DNA of 64,000 nucleotides, taken from an uncultured Shewanella sp. GTDB lineage: Bacteria > Pseudomonadota > Gammaproteobacteria > Enterobacterales > Shewanellaceae. The DNA lies in NCBI RefSeq assembly GCF_947497935.1, contig NZ_CANMIO010000010.1, forward strand, positions 104,237 through 168,236, written 5' to 3'. The notes beneath the pieces are model-generated. The model did not search any database. It saw nothing but the letters and a program-made list of their open reading frames with translations, and had not been told where the DNA came from. Positions 41,340 to 51,618 of this stretch are shown one piece after another (the stretch's first letter is position 1; every line of letters starts with the position of its first letter). The translations under genes were made by a program, and so were the position numbers.

Positions 41340-42812
41340 CTAATCCTTATTCTTATCGCGAATATGGGCTGTCATACGTTTACGGCGACGCTCTTGGCTC
41401 ACCGTTAGCTTCTTAGAGTTCATCCCCTCAAACGGGTTGCCACCCTCTTGGAAACGTAACTGGATTGGCGTACCAATCACTTTCAATGAACGACGGAAGT
41501 AGTTCATCATATAACGCTTGTAAGAGTCTGGAAGCTTCTTAACTTGGTTACCGTGTACAACCACGATTGGTGGGTTGTAACCACCGGCGTGAGCGTATTT
41601 AAGCTTAACGCGGCGACCGTTAACCAATGGTGGTTGGTGATCGTCTTGTGACATCTGCATGATACGCGTCAGCATAGAGGTACTTACGCGGCGCGTCGCA
41701 CTGTCATACGCTTCTTCGATTGACTCGAACAAGTGACCCACACCTGTACCATGAAGTGCAGAGATAAAGTGAATACGCGCGAAATCAATAAAGCCTAAAC
41801 GACGGTCAAGCTCTGTCTTCACACGGTCTTTAACGTTTTGGTCGATACCATCCCACTTGTTTACGGCGATAACCAATGCACGGCCAGCGTTAAGCACGAA
41901 ACCTAATAGACCAAGGTCTTGCTCGGCAATACCTTCACGGGCATCGATAACAAGCAATACTACGTTACTGTCTTCAACCGCTTTAAGGGTCTTAATAACT
42001 GAGAATTTCTCAACAGTTTCATGAACCTTAGCGCGGCGACGTACACCAGCGGTGTCAATCAATACGTATTCACGGCCCTGACGTTCCATAGGAATGTAGA
42101 TACTGTCACGAGTGGTACCAGGCTCGTCATATACGACAACGCGCTCTTCACCCAAAATACGGTTAGTTAGCGTCGACTTACCCACGTTAGGCTTACCGAT
42201 GATAGCAAGCTTGATTGGCAAGTCTTGCAGACGCTTCTGCTCAGCTTCCGCTTCTTCTTCGGTGTATTCGCGATCTTCTTCGTCTTCTTCGCCGTCTTCA
42301 TCTTTAGTGATCCCCATCGCTTCTGCGTATGGCGCTAAAGAGTACTCGATCATGTTGGTTACACCACGGCCCTGAGCCGCAGCCATCTGGTAAACCTCAC
42401 CTAGACCCAATGACCAAAATTCTGCACAGGCAGAGTCGGCATCGATACCATCGACCTTGTTAGCAACGACGAAAGTGGTTTTTTCACGACTGCGTAAGTG
42501 TTGAGCAATCGCAAGATCGGCAGCAGTTAAGCCAGCGCGAGCGTCGGTCAAAAATAGCACGACATCAGCTTCTTCAATCGCAGCAAGAGATTGCTCGGCC
42601 ATGCGAGTTTCAATCCCTTCTTCAGTGCCGTCAATACCGCCGGTATCGACTACGATGAACTCATAACCTGCAAGATGTGCTCGGCCGTATTTACGATCCC
42701 GAGTTAGCCCAGGAAAGTCAGCGACAAGCGCATCTCTGGTACGGGTAAGTCGGTTAAAAAGGGTCGACTTACCAACGTTTGGTCGCCCAACTAGGGCCAC
42801 AACAGGAATCAT
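41340..42812 (-). CDS. der: Ribosome biogenesis GTPase Der (EngA)
   Basis: 490 residues with two tandem GTPase domains: first P-loop GRPNVGKST at 8-16 with DTGG, second GKPNVGKST near 206 with DTAG, and NKWD. Between them is a very acidic linker ([23 protein letters not shown]). A C-terminal KH-like domain follows. Der assists 50S subunit assembly. It is last in the bamB-der direction; a hairpin in the gap suggests part of the transcripts stop before der. Confidence 0.96.
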   Translation of the reverse strand: MIPVVALVGRPNVGKSTLFNRLTRTRDALVADFPGLTRDRKYGRAHLAGYEFIVVDTGGIDGTEEGIETRMAEQSLAAIEEADVVLFLTDARAGLTAADLAIAQHLRSREKTTFVVANKVDGIDADSACAEFWSLGLGEVYQMAAAQGRGVTNMIEYSLAPYAEAMGITKDEDGEEDEEDREYTEEEAEAEQKRLQDLPIKLAIIGKPNVGKSTLTNRILGEERVVVYDEPGTTRDSIYIPMERQGREYVLIDTAGVRRRAKVHETVEKFSVIKTLKAVEDSNVVLLVIDAREGIAEQDLGLLGFVLNAGRALVIAVNKWDGIDQNVKDRVKTELDRRLGFIDFARIHFISALHGTGVGHLFESIEEAYDSATRRVSTSMLTRIMQMSQDDHQPPLVNGRRVKLKYAHAGGYNPPIVVVHGNQVKKLPDSYKRYMMNYFRRSLKVIGTPIQLRFQEGGNPFEGMNSKKLTVSQERRRKRMTAHIRDKNKD

Positions 42813-42849
42813 TTAATTGCCTCTATTACTCATTTCTAATAACTAAAAA

Positions 42850-42875
42850 GCCCCCGGCATGCACATCCAGGGGCC
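42850..42875 (-). terminator. Terminator-like hairpin between bamB and der
   Basis: Minus strand: GCCCCTGG/CCGGGGGC (8 pairs, one G-U) with a 9-base loop and then TTTTTAG, 22 bases after bamB. der may need its own promoter or read-through. Confidence 0.6.
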
Positions 42876-42897
42876 TTATCATATCTAACGATTTGGC

Positions 42898-44085
42898 TTA
42901 CGGAAGTGTGACTCGAACCACTTTTCCACCACGAGTCTGCACATATAAGTTGTCATTAACAACTAATGGCTGACTGTATAAACCTGAGCTATCGACTTCT
43001 ACACGTCCAACGATTTGACCATCAGACTTGTTTAAGAAGTGTAGATACCCCTCAAAATCACCCACAACCACGTAATCTTTAAACGACACGGGTGCGGTTA
43101 AATTACGGTTAGCTAGCTCGGCATTATTCCATAACTCTAGACCATTTCGTCTATCAACAGAATAAATACGACTGTGATCGTCAACCACAAATAGGCTTAC
43201 GCCAGAATAAGCTAACTCATTAAAGCTCGAATAACTGCGTGACCAAACGATACGACCTGTGCGCATCTCCATAGACACTAGATTACCGTTGTAACTGACG
43301 GCATATAGGTTTTCACCTACAAGCAATGGCTTCATATCCACATCGGCCATACGCGAGAACTCATTGCCTCCCGTTGGGGTGTAGATAGCCTGCTCCCATG
43401 CTGCCTGACCATTGTTTTTGATCACAACAGCAATTTTACCATCGGCGGTGCCAACAAAGAAACCACCTGCTTCATAAGAAGCGGCGCCTGTTCCACGCAG
43501 GGTCAAGGTTGGTAGTTGGTTTTCATATACCCATTGCTGAGTTCCATCTTCCACGTCAAACGCTTCTAACGTACCCGCACCGGTATTAACCACTACCACA
43601 TCTTCGCCTACAGTGGGAGCTGATAACAGCTCACCACCGGCAACGACATGCCAAACCGCTTCTCCCGTTGCTTCGTCAAAAGCCGCTAGAAGACCGCTTT
43701 CGCCGCCCACAAATACCTTGTTACGTGACGCTGTTACACCACCCGCTAGACGTGCACCTTTGTTTTTAGCTAACGCATTATCTCTAAATGCAGAGCTAAA
43801 ATCATTTTGCCAAATACGCTCACCTGTCACTTCGTCGAATGCTTCAACTTTACCGTAACGGTCTGCAACAAACAGTTTGCCGTAATTAGCTGCTGGGCGT
43901 AAGCGAGAGTAGTAATCACCGACGCCGTCGCCGACGTTTGCGCTCCAGTTTACCTCAGGAAACACGCTGGCTTCTATCTCGGTAAGTGGTGTAATCGGAT
44001 CTTCCTCTACATCACTCGAAGAACAAGCAGACAAGATGCCTATGCTCATGCCACATGCTAGTAGTGTTTTGCACCAAGACTTCAT
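42898..44085 (-). CDS. bamB: Outer membrane assembly lipoprotein BamB
   Basis: 395 residues with a lipoprotein signal (lipobox LSAC, Cys21) and an eight-bladed propeller of PQQ-like repeats (GKLFVADRYGKVEAFDEVTGERIWQ, NKVFVGGESGLLAAFDEATGEAVWH and so on). It helps the BAM complex fold barrels at the outer membrane. It lies 11 bp after yfgM in the usual order. Confidence 0.95.
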   Translation of the reverse strand: MKSWCKTLLACGMSIGILSACSSSDVEEDPITPLTEIEASVFPEVNWSANVGDGVGDYYSRLRPAANYGKLFVADRYGKVEAFDEVTGERIWQNDFSSAFRDNALAKNKGARLAGGVTASRNKVFVGGESGLLAAFDEATGEAVWHVVAGGELLSAPTVGEDVVVVNTGAGTLEAFDVEDGTQQWVYENQLPTLTLRGTGAASYEAGGFFVGTADGKIAVVIKNNGQAAWEQAIYTPTGGNEFSRMADVDMKPLLVGENLYAVSYNGNLVSMEMRTGRIVWSRSYSSFNELAYSGVSLFVVDDHSRIYSVDRRNGLELWNNAELANRNLTAPVSFKDYVVVGDFEGYLHFLNKSDGQIVGRVEVDSSGLYSQPLVVNDNLYVQTRGGKVVRVTLP

Positions 44086-44096
44086 GGGCAGATTCC

Positions 44097-44717
44097 TTAT
44101 GCCTTGTTCAGATTATCAAGCTTCATTTGTAATGTTGGACTAGTCATAGTGCCACCATTGTCTACCGCAGTTTGATAGGCAACCTTTGCCTTCTCTGTTT
44201 CACCTTGGCGTACTAAGAAATCACCCTTTAGCTCATCTCTTTGAGCCGCAGAAGTAGGATCTGTAATTTGTTCAAGGGTAGTGATCGCGGTCGCATATTG
44301 ACCTTGCTCAGCCTGTACACGTGCTAGACGCATAGTGGCAATCAGCACAATACTGTTATCAACATTGGTCGCGATAACATTTTTAAGGGTCACTTCCGCT
44401 TTAGCAAGATCACCGCTTTCTACCGCAGATTTAGCCACTAACAGCTCAAGTAGAGACTGATAACCTTTTTGGCCATGTTCTTTGGCAAAATTTTCAGCCG
44501 CAGTTAACATCGCCGTATCGGCAGTGTTTTGGCTGCTCAGTGCCTGAAATGACTCTGATGCTGCTTCAGCTTGCGCCACTTGGTAGTCAGAATAATAATT
44601 CCAACCAAATAATCCACCTAAACCGACAACGGCGCCAACTACAACTGAGGTGCCGTAATCTTTCCAGAACTGTTTGATAGCATCTACTTGTTGCTCTTCT
44701 GTGCTATAAATTTCCAC
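44097..44717 (-). CDS. yfgM: YfgM, ancillary SecYEG translocon protein
   Basis: 206 residues: a short cytoplasmic N-terminus (EIYSTEEQQVDAIKQFWKDYG), one membrane helix at about 25-42, and a periplasmic TPR-type domain. The family associates with the Sec translocon and PpiD. It lies between hisS and bamB as in E. coli, with a 14-bp gap to hisS. Confidence 0.93.
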   Translation of the reverse strand: MEIYSTEEQQVDAIKQFWKDYGTSVVVGAVVGLGGLFGWNYYSDYQVAQAEAASESFQALSSQNTADTAMLTAAENFAKEHGQKGYQSLLELLVAKSAVESGDLAKAEVTLKNVIATNVDNSIVLIATMRLARVQAEQGQYATAITTLEQITDPTSAAQRDELKGDFLVRQGETEKAKVAYQTAVDNGGTMTSPTLQMKLDNLNKA

Positions 44718-44731
44718 TTACTCTTCCCCTT

Positions 44732-46006
44732 TTAAATCAGCTCTGCAATATATGTCGCCAATGCATCACGGGCAACCAATTCTTGTGCTTTATCTTCGCG
44801 AAGGTGTTTCACTGCAACTTGATTATTGGCAAGTTCATCTTCACCAATAACCAGTGCAACGCAGGCACCGCTCTTGTCGGCTCGCTTCATCTGCTTCTTA
44901 AAGTTACCGCCACCACAATGGCTCATCACTTTAGCTGTAGGTAAGCTCGCTCTTAGTTCTTGCGCAATCTTAATCGCTTCTACACGGCAGTTATCACCCA
45001 TTGCCGTCACGTATACGTCAACAGCAGGACCAATATCTTTATCTAGTTCAAGCGTTTGCAGTAGTAATACGATGCGCTCAAGGCCCATAGCAAAACCGAC
45101 TGCAGGTGTTGGCTTACCACCAAGTTGACCAACAAGGCCATCGTAACGGCCACCGGCCAATACTGTGCCTTGTGAACCTAGGCTTGATGTCACCCACTCA
45201 AAAACCGTGCGATTATAATAATCTAAACCGCGCACTAGGCGAGGATTGATTGTGTATTGGATGCCGACAGCCTCTAAGAGTTCACATAAATGTGAAAAAT
45301 GTGAACGAGTGTCTTCACCGAAGTAGTCCATTAATACTGGCGCATCGGCTAGAAGTGCCTGTACATCAGCATTCTTAGAGTCCAAAACGCGCAGTGGATT
45401 ACTGTACATACGGCGCTGGCTATCTTCGTCTAATACCTCTTTGTGTTGCTCTAAGAAAGCAATCAAGGCATCACGGTATGCAGCGCGCTCTTCAGTATCA
45501 CCTAAAGTATTTAGCTCTAGGGTGACATGTTCTGTAATACCCAATTTTTCCCAAAGCTTGGCTGATAGCATCAAGACTTCGGCGTCGATATCGGCAGTAG
45601 GAATACCATAAACTTCAACACCAAACTGATGGAATTGACGGTAACGACCTTTCTGTGGGCGTTCGTGGCGGAACATAGGTCCCATATACCAAAGACGTTG
45701 TTCTTGGTTGTATAGCAAACCGTGCTCGTTACCCGCACGTACCGTTGAGGCTGTGCCTTCTGGACGTAGAGTTAAGCTGTCACCGTTTCTATCTTCAAAG
45801 GTATACATCTCTTTTTCAACGATATCAGTAACTTCACCGATAGAGCGCTTAAAGAGATCTGTACTTTCAACGATAGGTGTACGAATTTCACTGTAACCAT
45901 ATGACCCAACAGTGTCACGTAATACGGTTTCAAGTTTTTGCCATAAAGGACTTTGGGTCGGCAGAATGTCGTTCATTCCGCGAATCGCTTGGATCTGTTT
46001 TGCCAC
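44732..46006 (-). CDS. hisS: Histidyl-tRNA synthetase
   Basis: 424 residues from GTG at 46004-46006, which gives the family start (V/M)[12 protein letters not shown] and the E. coli length; a TTG five codons earlier is open but unsupported. Class II motifs: motif 2 in [19 protein letters not shown], and the His-specific [15 protein letters not shown] and GGRYDGLV. The C-terminal anticodon-binding domain starts around 330. A terminator lies between ispG and this gene, so it has its own promoter or gets read-through. Confidence 0.95.
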   Translation of the reverse strand: MAKQIQAIRGMNDILPTQSPLWQKLETVLRDTVGSYGYSEIRTPIVESTDLFKRSIGEVTDIVEKEMYTFEDRNGDSLTLRPEGTASTVRAGNEHGLLYNQEQRLWYMGPMFRHERPQKGRYRQFHQFGVEVYGIPTADIDAEVLMLSAKLWEKLGITEHVTLELNTLGDTEERAAYRDALIAFLEQHKEVLDEDSQRRMYSNPLRVLDSKNADVQALLADAPVLMDYFGEDTRSHFSHLCELLEAVGIQYTINPRLVRGLDYYNRTVFEWVTSSLGSQGTVLAGGRYDGLVGQLGGKPTPAVGFAMGLERIVLLLQTLELDKDIGPAVDVYVTAMGDNCRVEAIKIAQELRASLPTAKVMSHCGGGNFKKQMKRADKSGACVALVIGEDELANNQVAVKHLREDKAQELVARDALATYIAELI

Positions 46007-46107
46007 TATTCGACTCGTCAAATTTGCTATATAAAAATTAAAAAACGCCTCGCATTATAGGCGTTTCGAGACTAAACGTACAACAGGTGCATTCACCCAT
46101 AAAAAAA

Positions 46108-46132
46108 CACAAGCCCACATTGCAGGCTTGTG
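46108..46132 (-). terminator. Terminator between ispG and hisS
   Basis: CACAAGCC/GGCTTGTG, an 8-bp stem with a 9-base loop, followed on the minus strand by TTTTTTT, 13 bases after the ispG stop. Confidence 0.8.
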
Positions 46133-46144
46133 ATGCAATTGTCG

Positions 46145-47260
46145 TTACTTATTTAAATCTTGAGCCGGAATACGACCCGCAACGATGGCCGCTTTAGCAC
46201 GGATCTTTGCTTCTAACGAATCGACAATATTGGTATTGTCAAAGCGCTCTTTTTGACGCACACCATCGTCGTAATAACCACTCATGCGGTTACCACCAGT
46301 CAGACCAATATCAGAAACTAATGCTTCACCAGGACCATTAACCACACAACCGATAATAGAGACATCCATAGGGGTCACGATATCTTCGAGGCGCTGTTCT
46401 AGCTCGTTTACCGTTGAGATCACATCAAACTCTTGGCGTGAACACGATGGGCAAGCGATAAAGTTTATCCCACGCGAGCGAATACGCAGTGACTTAAGGA
46501 TATCGAAACCAACCTTGATCTCTTCGACAGGATCGGCCGCCAATGAAATACGCAGTGTGTCGCCGATACCGTCAGCAAGTAACATACCTAGACCTACCGC
46601 TGATTTCACTGAGCCAGCACGAGCCCCGCCCGCCTCAGTAATACCAAGGTGCAGTGGCTGTACTATCTGTTTAGCCAGCAAACGGTATGACTCAACCGCT
46701 AAGAATACGTCTGATGCTTTAACACTGACCTTAAACTGATCGAAGTTCAAACGGTCAAGGATGTCCACATGACGCATCGCAGATTCTAGCAAGGCTTCCG
46801 GTGTCGGCTCCTTGTATTTATCCATTAGATCTTTCTCTAATGAACCGCCGTTTACACCGATACGAATTGGAATATTCTTGTCGCGCGCACATTCAACTAC
46901 GCTACGAATACGCTCTTCGTTACCGATATTACCTGGATTGATACGCAAGCAATCCACACCATATTCAGCCACTTTAAGGGCGATACGGTAGTCAAAATGG
47001 ATATCGGCGACCAAAGGTACTGATGTTTGCTGTTTGATCAACTTAAAGGCTTCGGCTGCATCCATGGTTGGAACTGAAACGCGAACAATGTCAGCACCAA
47101 CATTTTCTAACGCCTTAATTTGCGCAACCGTCGCTTCAACATCTGTTGTGCGGGTATTGGTCATCGACTGCACCGCGATTGGGGCACCATCACCAATAGG
47201 AACATTACCTACATAAATGCGGCTTGATTTGCGTCTGATAATAGGAGATTCGTTATACAT
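46145..47260 (-). CDS. ispG: 4-hydroxy-3-methylbut-2-enyl diphosphate synthase (IspG/GcpE)
   Basis: 371 residues: a TIM-barrel N-terminus ([19 protein letters not shown]) and a C-terminal 4Fe-4S domain with ACPSC and CVVNGPGE ligands. It catalyses the penultimate step of the MEP isoprenoid pathway. It lies 22 bp after rodZ in the conserved order. Confidence 0.96.
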   Translation of the reverse strand: MYNESPIIRRKSSRIYVGNVPIGDGAPIAVQSMTNTRTTDVEATVAQIKALENVGADIVRVSVPTMDAAEAFKLIKQQTSVPLVADIHFDYRIALKVAEYGVDCLRINPGNIGNEERIRSVVECARDKNIPIRIGVNGGSLEKDLMDKYKEPTPEALLESAMRHVDILDRLNFDQFKVSVKASDVFLAVESYRLLAKQIVQPLHLGITEAGGARAGSVKSAVGLGMLLADGIGDTLRISLAADPVEEIKVGFDILKSLRIRSRGINFIACPSCSRQEFDVISTVNELEQRLEDIVTPMDVSIIGCVVNGPGEALVSDIGLTGGNRMSGYYDDGVRQKERFDNTNIVDSLEAKIRAKAAIVAGRIPAQDLNK

Positions 47261-47282
47261 CGTCTTTGTGCTCTATGATCTG

Positions 47283-48236
47283 TTATTGTCCTGCGTGTGG
47301 CAACGTCATTCTCGCCACCTTACCGCTAGGATACTGCTCCAAACTAATCGCTTTACCATTTAGTTGGATATTGACTACTTGAGGGGCACCTAATGTCACC
47401 GAAAATGGCTCGGCACCAACTAAGTTAATCTCGCTACCGGCTTTCTTAAGGTCGCTGACTAAGGTCTTGCCTGTCGCATCGGCGATTTTAATCCAGCAGT
47501 CTCCGGTTAGGCTTAGCTTAAGCGTTGAGCCTGCTGTGGCATCAGCCGTTACTGGCTCAGCTTGAACTGTTTCTGACGGAGCGATGTTTGATTGAGGCGT
47601 TGAGCTCGCAGCTGTAGGCTCACTTGCTACTTGGCTGTTTTCATTCCCAAGTGGCATTGTCTCATCAGTTGGTTCAGGGATCTGTTCAATACCAGAAGCT
47701 TGATTATCTACCACCAATGGCTCAGCTGGGCTTGCATCAGGTAGCTGTACCGACGCTGCGACCTCTTCAACCGTCGGTTGTGAGTAATCTACCGCGGTCT
47801 CAAGCGAAGACTTTTGGAACCACCACCAAACCAGTAATGCTAACAGCACAAATACGATAAGGTAGGTCAACGCCATCAAGCGACCATCTCGAGCCTGACG
47901 TGCCGTCTTGCGAGAAAAACTCTGCATCGATGGTTTTTCGTCATTCGCAAGCTGCTTATTTAAGCACTCTTGTACAGTAAATGGATCGGCCTGCACTGCA
48001 CGAGCGTAGTTTTTCACATAGCCTCGCACATAAGTAGCTGCGCCAACTTCCTCTAAATTATCGGCCTCAATCTCTTGCACGATAGCGGGGCGTAAATGTA
48101 ATTGTGCTGCAATCGCCTCTATCGACAACCCCTTATTTTCTCGGGCTGTTTTTAGCAAAACGCCCAGTGTGAGAGTCGGCTCATCCACTAGGCTTTCATT
48201 GTCTACATTGGGCTCTTGATTCTGTTCATTTTTCAT
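47283..48236 (-). CDS. rodZ: RodZ, cytoskeletal cell-shape protein
   Basis: 317 residues: an N-terminal helix-turn-helix of Xre type (LGVLLKTARENKGLSIEAIA), one membrane helix near 117-137 (LTYLIVFVLLALLVWWWF), a Pro/Ser/Thr-rich periplasmic linker and the C-terminal DUF4115 beta domain. It links MreB filaments to the membrane. Its ATG shares one base with the pilW stop (TAATG). Confidence 0.93.
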   Translation of the reverse strand: MKNEQNQEPNVDNESLVDEPTLTLGVLLKTARENKGLSIEAIAAQLHLRPAIVQEIEADNLEEVGAATYVRGYVKNYARAVQADPFTVQECLNKQLANDEKPSMQSFSRKTARQARDGRLMALTYLIVFVLLALLVWWWFQKSSLETAVDYSQPTVEEVAASVQLPDASPAEPLVVDNQASGIEQIPEPTDETMPLGNENSQVASEPTAASSTPQSNIAPSETVQAEPVTADATAGSTLKLSLTGDCWIKIADATGKTLVSDLKKAGSEINLVGAEPFSVTLGAPQVVNIQLNGKAISLEQYPSGKVARMTLPHAGQ

Positions 48237-49024
48237 TAATGCATACTAGCCCGATATTCTTTGGCTTGAACAGACTGCGGAAACTTTGCCAGTAGTAAAA
48301 TACCGAACCGTTTAACCGCTTCTTGGTCATTCAAACCTTGTTCAATTTTAATCCCGAGTGCCAAACTGTCTGCTGATTCTGCAGCCACTCGATGATAACG
48401 AGAAAGCTGCTGTCTAGCCTCGGCATATTTGCCCTCTTCATAATCGATCTCTGTTAGCTCGATTAATGAGGTACGTCTTCTAGGATCGTACTTGAGTGCC
48501 ATCGCAAAATAAGACTGCGCTTTACTCATTTGCCCGGCTTTACGGCTACAAATACCCAAATTTTCGTAGGTTGAAGCCGAACGGGTATACAAAGGCTTAT
48601 CAACAGCTTCTAAAAACATCTTCTCAGACTCAGCATATTGACCTTGCTGACACAAAAATGCACCGAAGTTATTATATGAATCACCCGTTGCATTACTGGC
48701 GTTGATTGCTTCTCTGTAAGCTTGCTCTGTTTTTTCTAATTCACCTACCGACTGGTAGTAATAAGCAAAGGCAATGTGTACTTCTTCCAAATTGGGTGCA
48801 AAAGCCAATGCTCGGTCGAGATTGGCTTTGGCTTGTTCACTATTGCCTTTCTGTAGATAGGTCAGGCCAAGTTGTACTCGCTGACGGGCAGCGGCAACTT
48901 TATCCACTTTTCTTTCAGAGACAGGCGTATCGGTACCCGCATAGGTATCTTGGGTAACACACCCTGTAGTCATCACTGACGACAAGATTAATACCAGTGG
49001 CAATACCATCTTACTCTGATTCAT
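48236..49024 (-). CDS. pilW: PilW/PilF, type IV pilus biogenesis lipoprotein
   Basis: 262 residues from the preferred ATG (MNQSKMVLPL), which gives a normal lipoprotein signal with lipobox MTTGC; another ATG 12 bases earlier is possible, and neither has a strong ribosome site. Then come TPR repeats (AAARQRVQLGLTYLQKGN, AYYYQSVGELEKTEQAYREAI, NNFGAFLCQQGQYAESEKMF). It assists PilQ secretin assembly. Placement between rlmN and rodZ is typical. Confidence 0.92.
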   Translation of the reverse strand: MNQSKMVLPLVLILSSVMTTGCVTQDTYAGTDTPVSERKVDKVAAARQRVQLGLTYLQKGNSEQAKANLDRALAFAPNLEEVHIAFAYYYQSVGELEKTEQAYREAINASNATGDSYNNFGAFLCQQGQYAESEKMFLEAVDKPLYTRSASTYENLGICSRKAGQMSKAQSYFAMALKYDPRRRTSLIELTEIDYEEGKYAEARQQLSRYHRVAAESADSLALGIKIEQGLNDQEAVKRFGILLLAKFPQSVQAKEYRASMH

Positions 49025-49067
49025 TTTTAAGCCCATCTAACAGTCATCTAGCAGTAGATACAAAGAG

Positions 49068-50189
49068 TTAGTTTATTGTGACTGAAATTTGATTTTGTTG
49101 CATTTGTTTTTTTGCTAAACGTTTGGTTCTATCGCGAATGTCACCCGCTAACTGACCACATGCGGCATCGATATCATCACCACGAGTCTTACGAACGATA
49201 ACCGTTAAACCATACTCCATCAAGACTTTCGAGAATCTATCAATACGAGAGTTCGATGAACGTCCATACGGAGAACCCGGGTATGGGTTAAACGGAATAA
49301 GGTTAACCTTACACGGCGTGTCTTTCATCAGCTTAGCTAACTCATGAGCCTGATCTGTACTGTCATTAATATGATCTAGCATGACGTACTCAAGGGTGAC
49401 GCGACCACGATTAGCATTCGATTTGGCAATATAACGACGAATACCCGCCAAAAACTCTTCTAATGGATACTTTTTGTTGATTGGCACTAATACGTCACGC
49501 AGCTCATCATTAGGTGCATGAATACTCACAGCCAGTGCTACGTCTAGCGCATCGCCCAACTTATCTAAAGCAGGGACAACTCCTGAGGTTGATACGGTTA
49601 CACGGCGCTTAGATAGGCTGAAACCAAAATCATCCAACATGATATCCATCGCAGGAATCACATTCTTTAAGTTAAGCAGTGGCTCGCCCATGCCCATCAT
49701 CACAACGTTTGTGATTGGACGCTCACCAGTATCTTTCACGAAACCGATAAAGTCGGCAACACGCCAAATTTGGCCGACGATCTCGGCAACCGTTAGGTTA
49801 CGGTTAAAGCCTTGCTGCGCTGTTGAGCAGAAAGTACATTCAAGGGCGCAACCCACTTGTGACGAGACACATAAGGTCGCGCGATCGTCTTCAGGGATGT
49901 AAACCGTTTCAACTTCTTGGCCATCGCCCACGTTGATAGCGAACTTAATCGTGCCATCAGCAGACTTTTGAAAACTTGAAATTTCAGGGGCGACGATTTC
50001 GCACTTGGCGGCTAACTTAGCGCGCAATGCTTTGTTAATGTTCGTCATTTCTTCGAAGTCACTAACGCCAAAATGATAAATCCATTTCATCAATTGATCA
50101 GCACGGAATGGCTTTTCACCCATCTCGGTAAATAGCGCTCTTAATGCTTTACGATCAAGATCCAATAAATTGATCTTCTTTTCACTCAT
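49068..50189 (-). CDS. rlmN: Dual-specificity 23S rRNA/tRNA adenine C2-methyltransferase RlmN
   Basis: 373 residues. Radical SAM protein with the CxxxCxxC cluster in CALECTFC, the GMGEPLLN motif, and the conserved C-terminal Cys in [10 protein letters not shown]. It methylates A2503 of 23S rRNA and A37 of some tRNAs. First gene of the minus-strand series; divergent from the CNNM gene. Confidence 0.96.
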   Translation of the reverse strand: MSEKKINLLDLDRKALRALFTEMGEKPFRADQLMKWIYHFGVSDFEEMTNINKALRAKLAAKCEIVAPEISSFQKSADGTIKFAINVGDGQEVETVYIPEDDRATLCVSSQVGCALECTFCSTAQQGFNRNLTVAEIVGQIWRVADFIGFVKDTGERPITNVVMMGMGEPLLNLKNVIPAMDIMLDDFGFSLSKRRVTVSTSGVVPALDKLGDALDVALAVSIHAPNDELRDVLVPINKKYPLEEFLAGIRRYIAKSNANRGRVTLEYVMLDHINDSTDQAHELAKLMKDTPCKVNLIPFNPYPGSPYGRSSNSRIDRFSKVLMEYGLTVIVRKTRGDDIDAACGQLAGDIRDRTKRLAKKQMQQNQISVTIN

Positions 50190-50348
50190 TTAGTCTAACC
50201 TCAAAAAACCTAAAACCTGCTTGCGGGCGGCGAATTATACAGATCTTAACAAATATTAGCCAGTGGACTATCACCAAAGTTAAAAACCTGTGCTAGAATC
50301 CGCGCAGACTACTTTTGGTCTGCCATTTGGAGGTGTAATTTCACCTTT

Positions 50349-51419
50349 ATGATAACTCTTATCATTATAATATTTGTCGCGATAACTGTCTCTTTCCTTT
50401 GTAGTGTGTTTGAAGCTGTATTGCTTTCAGTGACACCTAGTTACATAGCCTCATTAACTAAAACCAATCCAGGTGCAGCTAATAGATTACGTAAGCAAAA
50501 AGAGAATGTTGAATCTCCACTCGTTTCAATCCTTACCTTAAACACTATCGCGCACACCGTTGGTGCTGCTGTTGCTGGTGCGCAAGCGGCGAAGGTTTTT
50601 GGCGATGAGATGTTAGGCGTATTTTCTGGTGTTCTTACCTTCTTAATTCTCTTCTTCTCAGAGATCATTCCTAAGACCTTAGGTGCAAACTACTGGCGCT
50701 CACTCGCTCCAACAGTATCTATCGCATTGGTTTGGATGGAACGTAGTACTTTGCCTCTTATCTGGATGTCTAATCAGGTTACTAAGCTGATGGGCAAAGG
50801 CGATGAAGGTCAGTACATTCGTCAAGAGATGAGTGCGATGGCAGAAATTGGTCGTGCATCTGGAGAGCTTGATGAGCAAGAGTCGAAGATTTTGACTCAA
50901 ATGCTATCGGTTAAAGAGATGCCAGTAACCGCCATCATGACGCCAAGAACGGTTTTGTTTAGACTGCCTACCGATTTGACTCAGGATGAGTTTACACGCC
51001 AGTTCATGGCCAAACCGTTTACCCGAATTCCTGTCTATGACGAAGAACCAGATAATATTATTGGTTACGTTAATAGAAACGATATTTTACTTGCCGAGCG
51101 TAGCACTCCAAAAGAGTCTATTGCCGTGCTTAAGAAGAGCTTGCTGGTGATCCCTGAGACTGCCAAGATCTTGCCTCTATTTGAGCTAATGATTAAACGA
51201 AATACTAAGATTGCTATGGTTGTGGACGAATACGGTTCGCACGAAGGTATTGTGACCTTAGAAGATATCGTCGAATCTTTACTTGGGCTTGAGATTGTCG
51301 ATTCAAACGACCCTGTAACAGACATGCAGCAATTTGCACGTAAGTTATGGAGTCGCCGTATGAAAGACAAAGGTATTGTATTATCTGATGATGGCGATTT
51401 CGAAAAAGAAAACAACTAG
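50349..51419 (+). CDS. CNNM/CorC family membrane transporter
   Basis: 356 residues: a DUF21 membrane domain with four helices (1 to about 165, FFSEIIPKTLGANYW in the third), then a pair of CBS domains (MTPRTVLFRLPTD, VVDEYGSHEGIVTLEDIVESLLG). The usual C-terminal CorC/HlyC domain is missing, as in the short members. Relatives export Mg2+/Co2+ or affect Na+; the ion here is unknown. GGAGG is 15 bases before the ATG, an unusual distance, and its AGGTG can pair with CACCT in the spacer. A strong terminator follows. Confidence 0.88.
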   Translation: MITLIIIIFVAITVSFLCSVFEAVLLSVTPSYIASLTKTNPGAANRLRKQKENVESPLVSILTLNTIAHTVGAAVAGAQAAKVFGDEMLGVFSGVLTFLILFFSEIIPKTLGANYWRSLAPTVSIALVWMERSTLPLIWMSNQVTKLMGKGDEGQYIRQEMSAMAEIGRASGELDEQESKILTQMLSVKEMPVTAIMTPRTVLFRLPTDLTQDEFTRQFMAKPFTRIPVYDEEPDNIIGYVNRNDILLAERSTPKESIAVLKKSLLVIPETAKILPLFELMIKRNTKIAMVVDEYGSHEGIVTLEDIVESLLGLEIVDSNDPVTDMQQFARKLWSRRMKDKGIVLSDDGDFEKENN

Positions 51420-51446
51420 AATCAGTTAATCACCAATTTGGTACTT

Positions 51447-51471
51447 AAAAGGGAGCTTGGCTCCCTTTTTT
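51447..51471 (+). terminator. Terminator of the CNNM gene
   Basis: AAAAGGGAGC-TTG-GCTCCCTTTTTT, a perfect stem with T-run, 28 bases after the stop. Confidence 0.9.
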
Positions 51472-51618
51472 AATGCCCTGTTTTCACCGCCGCAAGCCCC
51501 CTCAATATCAAGCCATTTACATCATGCTTAGTTCTTTGCCTGCTGTGCAGAAAAAGATTCTGCTTGTTATTATTTGACCTCACCGTGCTATACTCCTCGT
51601 TTGGTCCAGAGGAATAAG

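Noticed and set aside
46284..46739. 151-codon plus-strand frame opposite ispG
   Set aside because: Shadow of a conserved gene; Ser/Thr/Arg-rich composition typical of antisense translation.
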